Assembly (NCBI GenBank): GCA_900314985.1
Contig: OMXL01000006.1
Span: 28,430-92,429 of the forward strand
Length of the DNA stretch: 64,000 nt
Source: an uncultured Prevotellaceae bacterium
Lineage (GTDB): Bacteria; Bacteroidota; Bacteroidia; Bacteroidales; Bacteroidaceae
Reading direction: 5' to 3'
Shown: positions 60,441 to 64,000 of the stretch, piece after piece
Numbering within the stretch: the first letter of the stretch is position 1
Layout: each line of letters opens with the position of its first letter
Position numbers and translations under genes: made by a program
The notes under the pieces: generated by a model
The model's database searches: none
What the model saw: only the letters and a program-made list of their open reading frames with translations
What the model was told of the DNA's origin: nothing

Positions 60441-61112
60441 ATGATAAAGGTAATAGTTTCAAACGAGATAGCCAATGTCTGTCCAGACTTTGTGGGCGCT
60501 TGTGTAGAAGCAGAGGTCGTCAACACCCCCTATTGTGCTGAGTTATGGCAAGAGATAGAACGGTGGGGCGAGAAATACCGTCAGGAGATTACCACCGAAT
60601 CGCTAAAGGATATCACGAGCATTGCTGCCACCCGCAGAATGTATAAAGCCTGCGGCAAGGACCCGTCGCGCTATCGTCCTGCTTCAGAAGCCCTGATTCG
60701 TCGCATGCTGCAAGGCAAGGAACTGTACCAGCGCGACACGCTGGTCGACTTGGTAAACCTTGCCTCCATTGCCTATGGTTACAGCATTGGCGGTTTCGAT
60801 GCCGACCAGTTTGTGGGTGACACGCTGACGCTGGGCATTGGTCGTGAGGGCGAACCCTACGAAGGCATTGGCCGTGGCCTCATCAACATCCATGGCCTAC
60901 CCGTCTATCGCGATGCACAGGGTGGCGTTGGAACTCCTACCAGCGACCACGAGCGCACCAAGATGACGATGGAAACTCACCACCTCGTCGTCCTCATCAA
61001 CGGCTACGACGGCAACGAACAACGCGTTCGCGAGAATGCCGTATACATCCAGCAGCTACTCCGCCAATATGTCCAGAGCGATGGCGGCACCTATTATATT
61101 TATAGGTACTAA
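60441..61112 (+). CDS. Stand-alone B3/B4 domain protein
   Basis: 223 residues. The central part, IAATRRMYKACGKDPSRYRPASEALIRRML and LVDLVNLASIAYGYSIGGFD, matches the B3/B4 tRNA-binding domain of the phenylalanyl-tRNA synthetase beta chain occurring on its own. Such proteins are thought to edit or bind mischarged tRNA or amino acids, but the role is not firm. It shares an operon with the BASS transporter and is followed by a strong terminator. Confidence 0.9.
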   Translation: MIKVIVSNEIANVCPDFVGACVEAEVVNTPYCAELWQEIERWGEKYRQEITTESLKDITSIAATRRMYKACGKDPSRYRPASEALIRRMLQGKELYQRDTLVDLVNLASIAYGYSIGGFDADQFVGDTLTLGIGREGEPYEGIGRGLINIHGLPVYRDAQGGVGTPTSDHERTKMTMETHHLVVLINGYDGNEQRVRENAVYIQQLLRQYVQSDGGTYYIYRY

Positions 61113-61135
61113 GCATTTGAGAAAAGAGTGAAGAA

Positions 61136-61166
61136 AAAGTGCACAACGCTCCCCGTTGTGCACTTT
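61136..61166 (+). terminator. Terminator after the B3/B4 gene
   Basis: AAAGTGCACAACG (61136-61148) pairs perfectly with CGTTGTGCACTTT (61154-61166). A second small hairpin with AAAGTG/CACTTT follows at about 61177-61191. Confidence 0.85.
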
Positions 61167-61198
61167 CTGTTATCGGAAAGTGTATCACTTTTTACAAA

Positions 61199-61384
61199 AG
61201 ACCTAACAACCTAACGTGCATCGTTGTAAGTATCTACAAACCAATGGAAAACAAAAACAGGACTGATGGATAGACCTAACGTCAGACCTAACGTAACACC
61301 TAACGTTAGGTCTACATACTTTTGCGCATTTACAAACGCCTAAAAAACAGCCTGTTACGATTTTTACGTTAGGTTGTTAGGTCT
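61199..61384. repeat. Facing CCTAACGT arrays
   Basis: AGACCTAACAACCTAACGT (61199-61217) is exactly inverted at 61366-61384. Between them are three more CCTAACGT words in a row and an inverted AACGTTAGGTCTA (61272-61313). The 410-base gap is between two convergent genes and contains no reading frame of note. Confidence 0.9.
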
Positions 61385-61433
61385 ATTTGAAATAGTGCAT
61401 AAAAAACAGAGATGCGCTGAATACAGTTTATAC

Positions 61434-61472
61434 AGAAAAAAGAACAGCTAATACAGACGCGTATTAGCTGTT
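61434..61472 (-). terminator. Terminator of the GH2 gene, shared hairpin word
   Basis: AACAGCTAATAC (61443-61454) and GTATTAGCTGTT (61461-61472) form a perfect 12-bp stem with loop AGACGC. On the minus strand it is followed by CTTTTTTCT, correctly oriented for the GH2 gene ending at 61523. Confidence 0.85.
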
Positions 61473-61522
61473 CCCGTAACTGGCTACAGCTATCCCAGAG
61501 CTGTATTAGCCTATCTTGTGGC

Positions 61523-64000
61523 TTATTTCACGACCTTGTGTCCTGAGACGATGTACATGCCGTGAGGCAGACGATTCCAAGCGACATCATGTCTGCGACC
61601 CTGCAGGTCGTAGACCATGATATCATTTTTCATTTGTCCTTTATCATTTAGCGTAGCGTCCATGCCCGTTCCTCCTGGAACAACCTCGATACCCAGTTCA
61701 GCACACGAGGTCCAAGCATTACCATTGATTTCGCTCTTAGCTACAAGTTTCAGATAACGGCCCGCTTTAGCGGTGCTCAGCTTAGCAGTCTGCAGCGAGG
61801 TGGTGTTCTTAAACTCGCCAGTAGCTACAGCAGAACCCCAATTATTCTTGTCGTTGCTGAGATAGAACTCGTAGGCCTTCACCATACCATTTGAGTTGCC
61901 GTCCTGGCGTGCCAGATAGGTGATGGCAGTAACGTCGTAGGTCTGGGCCATATCGATGACCAATGTGTGCGGACAACGAGGCTCGTTGCTACCCCACTCT
62001 GTATGCCAGAAGGTGTCGTACTTGCCATCGATAGCCTTCGAAGCCTCGTTGCCACTATGCTGACTGTCGTAGCTGATAACCTTCCATGCGCTCTTATTAA
62101 TAAATAAGGAGAAGTCGTAAGTCAGCTTAGGACTATCCATCAGACCATCGAGCGAGCTGTAGGCCGTGATGGTGCAGGCATCGTCGTGCTGGAAAGTAGC
62201 TGTATATTTCTGATACTCACCACCATTGATGCTGTACCAGATGGTAGCGCCCTCTGTGGGAGTGGTCATCTTAATACGGCCAGTGGTGAGGCGCTCGCAA
62301 CTGACGGGCTGGCAGACGGGCATAGCGACACGGGCAGCCTGAGCAGCATTGACACCAGCCTTCAGCGGGATGATGAAGAAGCGGAAAGCTGTATTGGCAG
62401 CACGCAACTCATACTTATCCATCACGTCAGGGCCACAGGAGTTGTTACCCAGTCCGCGAGTGACAGCGTCAAGATTGACAACAGTGGTGAGACAACTCTT
62501 AAACTGATAGGTGTGCTTCGAGCGGTTGTCTCTGTCAGGACGGAAGTGAACGGCAGAAGCTGCCATCTGGTCGGGAGCAGCAAAGAGCAGGCCCTGGCCA
62601 TTCTCGTTGGTCAGCGACATCCAGCGCACCTCCTGCTTGGTACCATGCTCCTGGGGCAGGATGTATTCTTCGTATTGGTCAGTTACCGTACTGTTATAGA
62701 TGGCAGGCAGACAGGCCTCCTTGCGGTCTACATAACTATCCCACGGACCACGACCGAACCAGCTAAGCTGTTCCATGGCCTTAGGCATCTCCAGATGGAA
62801 GCCGAGCTTAGGCAGGATGGCACCAGCATTGGCAGGACGAATCATGGAGTTGACCATGATGGTACCATCAGCACAGACAATGAAGCTGAGGGCTACATCA
62901 AAGGTGTTGGCACCTGTACCATAGGTGCTGCTCATGCTAACGGTAACGGTCTTACCATCGTCGCTCTTGCTGACAGCACTACCTGTATATTTGGCGGTAG
63001 AGCTAAGAGTAGGCAGACCCAGCGCATCCCAACTGGCTTTCTTGCTGCCATCGTTGTCAGTAGGCAGACGGAAAGCATTGAGCAGCAGGGCTTTTTTCAT
63101 CATCTGAACGCCATCATAGGTATAGCTACTGAGCGTTCCCTTGCTCTTGCTGAAGGAAGCTTTGAAGTTCTCGCCCGTAACAACGATGCTGGTAGTGCCA
63201 TCCTCAACGGTGAGGTCAGGCAGACTGGCAAAGGCAGTAAGATCCTTCATGGGCTTCACAGCCGTCTGCACAGGCAGTTTCTCTTCAGCTACCACATAGC
63301 CAGCCTCAGCCCAGGCAGTAGTTTCTTTCTGCTTGGCGGTAAACTGGATGAAAGCCTCTTTGTCAGAAGCAAGGGGTGAGAGGCTGGAAGCAAGATTGTC
63401 GATGGTGATATCCTTCGACTGACCAGCAGCCACGTCGTCAGTAATAGTGCCATTGCCCAGAACGTTACCCTCCTCGTCAACAATCGTGTAGCTGACATCA
63501 TAGGTGGTGCTGGACAGGAACGCCAGCTTGTTCTTCAGACGGAAAACATTGCTCTTGCCACTGACAGCCAAAAACTCTAAAGGCTGGTAGATCTTCTTCG
63601 TATTATAGGTCTTAGCGGTATAGCTCCAGTCTGGATGCACTAGACCATTGATGCAGAAGTTGCCATCGTTGGGGTTGTCGCCAAAGTCGCCACCATAAGC
63701 CCAGTATTCCTTGCCGTCGGAACTCTTGGTCAGCAAGCCCTGGTCCTTGAAGTCCCAGATGAACTCACCCGTCAGACAGGGGTATTGCTCGTAGAGGTCG
63801 AACATCTCACGCACGTTACCCATAGAGTTACCCATAGAGTGCGAGTTCTCACACTGGATATGTGGACGATCCTTCTGCGTCATACCCTTATTCTTAATAC
63901 CATTATAGTCCCAATACATGGACGAGGTGACATCAGCATACTGGCTACCACCCTCATAGTGGGTCAGACGGGTCTTGTCGAGGGCCTTGATGGCTGACTG
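61523..64000 (-). CDS. GH2 beta-galactosidase-like enzyme, 5' end beyond the window
   Basis: 826 codons including the stop are visible and the frame stays open to the window edge; the first visible Met is internal. HIQCENSHSMGNSMGN corresponds to LacZ ILCEYAHAMGN, with the nucleophile Glu, then GEFIWDFKDQGL. A beta-galactosidase small-chain domain follows (LLLNAFRLPTDND, LSWFGRGPWDSY), then a chitobiase-like YSINGGEYQKYT segment, and an F5/8 discoidin domain (SKAIDGKYDTFWHTEW). The C-terminal tail is YDLQGRR...HGMYIVSGHKVVK. It would release terminal galactose from glycans outside the cytosol. The acid/base Glu and signal peptide are off-window. Confidence 0.9.
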   Translation of the reverse strand, partial: QSAIKALDKTRLTHYEGGSQYADVTSSMYWDYNGIKNKGMTQKDRPHIQCENSHSMGNSMGNVREMFDLYEQYPCLTGEFIWDFKDQGLLTKSSDGKEYWAYGGDFGDNPNDGNFCINGLVHPDWSYTAKTYNTKKIYQPLEFLAVSGKSNVFRLKNKLAFLSSTTYDVSYTIVDEEGNVLGNGTITDDVAAGQSKDITIDNLASSLSPLASDKEAFIQFTAKQKETTAWAEAGYVVAEEKLPVQTAVKPMKDLTAFASLPDLTVEDGTTSIVVTGENFKASFSKSKGTLSSYTYDGVQMMKKALLLNAFRLPTDNDGSKKASWDALGLPTLSSTAKYTGSAVSKSDDGKTVTVSMSSTYGTGANTFDVALSFIVCADGTIMVNSMIRPANAGAILPKLGFHLEMPKAMEQLSWFGRGPWDSYVDRKEACLPAIYNSTVTDQYEEYILPQEHGTKQEVRWMSLTNENGQGLLFAAPDQMAASAVHFRPDRDNRSKHTYQFKSCLTTVVNLDAVTRGLGNNSCGPDVMDKYELRAANTAFRFFIIPLKAGVNAAQAARVAMPVCQPVSCERLTTGRIKMTTPTEGATIWYSINGGEYQKYTATFQHDDACTITAYSSLDGLMDSPKLTYDFSLFINKSAWKVISYDSQHSGNEASKAIDGKYDTFWHTEWGSNEPRCPHTLVIDMAQTYDVTAITYLARQDGNSNGMVKAYEFYLSNDKNNWGSAVATGEFKNTTSLQTAKLSTAKAGRYLKLVAKSEINGNAWTSCAELGIEVVPGGTGMDATLNDKGQMKNDIMVYDLQGRRHDVAWNRLPHGMYIVSGHKVVK
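61618..61650. repeat. AATGAT/AAAGGACAAATG words in the GH2 tail
   Basis: On the minus strand AATGATAAAGGACAAATG is followed by AAAAATGAT, encoding NDKGQMKND just before YDLQGRR. AAAGGACAAATG also occurs in both vor intergenic elements, so this linker probably comes from the same repeat class. Confidence 0.5.

Noticed and set aside
62186-63379. A 397-codon plus-strand frame opposite the GH2 gene
   Set aside because: It is antisense to clear beta-galactosidase domains; no promoter or family match.

Overview
The window looks like a chromosome segment from a member of the Bacteroidales, most likely Prevotella or a close relative. The evidence is (i) promoters of the Bacteroidetes type, with a TAnnTTTG -7 element and often TTG/TTTG about 17-20 bases upstream, ahead of nearly every transcription unit; (ii) almost no purine-rich Shine-Dalgarno sites; (iii) gene families and gene orders familiar from this order, such as grpE-dnaJ without dnaK, an ilvD-ilvB-ilvN-thioesterase-ilvC cluster, Wzc/OPX polysaccharide export, class III fructose bisphosphatase and a vor-type oxidoreductase; and (iv) secreted proteins ending in a YDLQGR...G-Y-I...K-V tail. 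No rRNA, tRNA, CRISPR array or intact insertion sequence was found.

Layout. 1-5 kb (minus): a zinc-ribbon protein cut by the window edge, an M13 metallopeptidase, an ABC-F ATPase and an M15 peptidase. 5.0-5.5 kb: a repeat-dense divergent intergenic region. 5.5-11.2 kb (plus): a tightly packed operon of FGGY sugar kinase, two glycosyltransferases, fructose-1,6-bisphosphatase III and a short FolK-like protein. 11.3-18.4 kb (plus): a second ABC-F protein with a degenerate second ATP site, grpE-dnaJ behind a sigma-54-like promoter, folC, galM and galK. 18.5-25.5 kb (minus): an exopolysaccharide operon of Wzc kinase, HAD-like protein, outer-membrane exporter, a His-rich microprotein and three genes that could salvage a free uronic acid to its UDP form. 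25.9-35 kb (plus): glnS, a TPR protein, DedA, the GDP-fucose genes manC-gmd-fcl, and ptb-buk. 35-39.5 kb (plus): recJ-recQ and a secreted protein. 39.9-43.7 kb (plus): two unrecognised genes and a VirE/DUF3987-like gene. 44-46.7 kb: a large secreted protein, a 57-residue protein missed by ordinary length cut-offs, and structured RNA candidates. 46.7-48.7 kb (minus): a transposase relic and a carboxylesterase. 48.8-55 kb (minus): branched-chain amino-acid synthesis. 55-59.3 kb (minus): OmpA and a four-subunit 2-oxoacid:ferredoxin oxidoreductase. 59.5-61.1 kb (plus): a BASS transporter and a B3/B4 protein. 61.5 kb to the right edge (minus): a beta-galactosidase-like GH2 enzyme.

The most unusual signal is not a gene family. 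Around twenty short tandem arrays, mostly with 7-11 base units, occupy the gaps between genes. Each locus uses its own word, repeated with little change within that locus. Several loci carry the word in both orientations. Related arrays sit in frame inside coding sequences: the first ABC-F protein, RecQ (twelve heptamers), a secreted protein's tail, and probably IlvD and the GH2 enzyme. Others supply the start or stop codons of neighbouring genes. A separate hairpin word, TACAGCTAATAC and its complement, recurs in at least three terminator-like positions. These patterns were read by eye, and no search or folding program was run.
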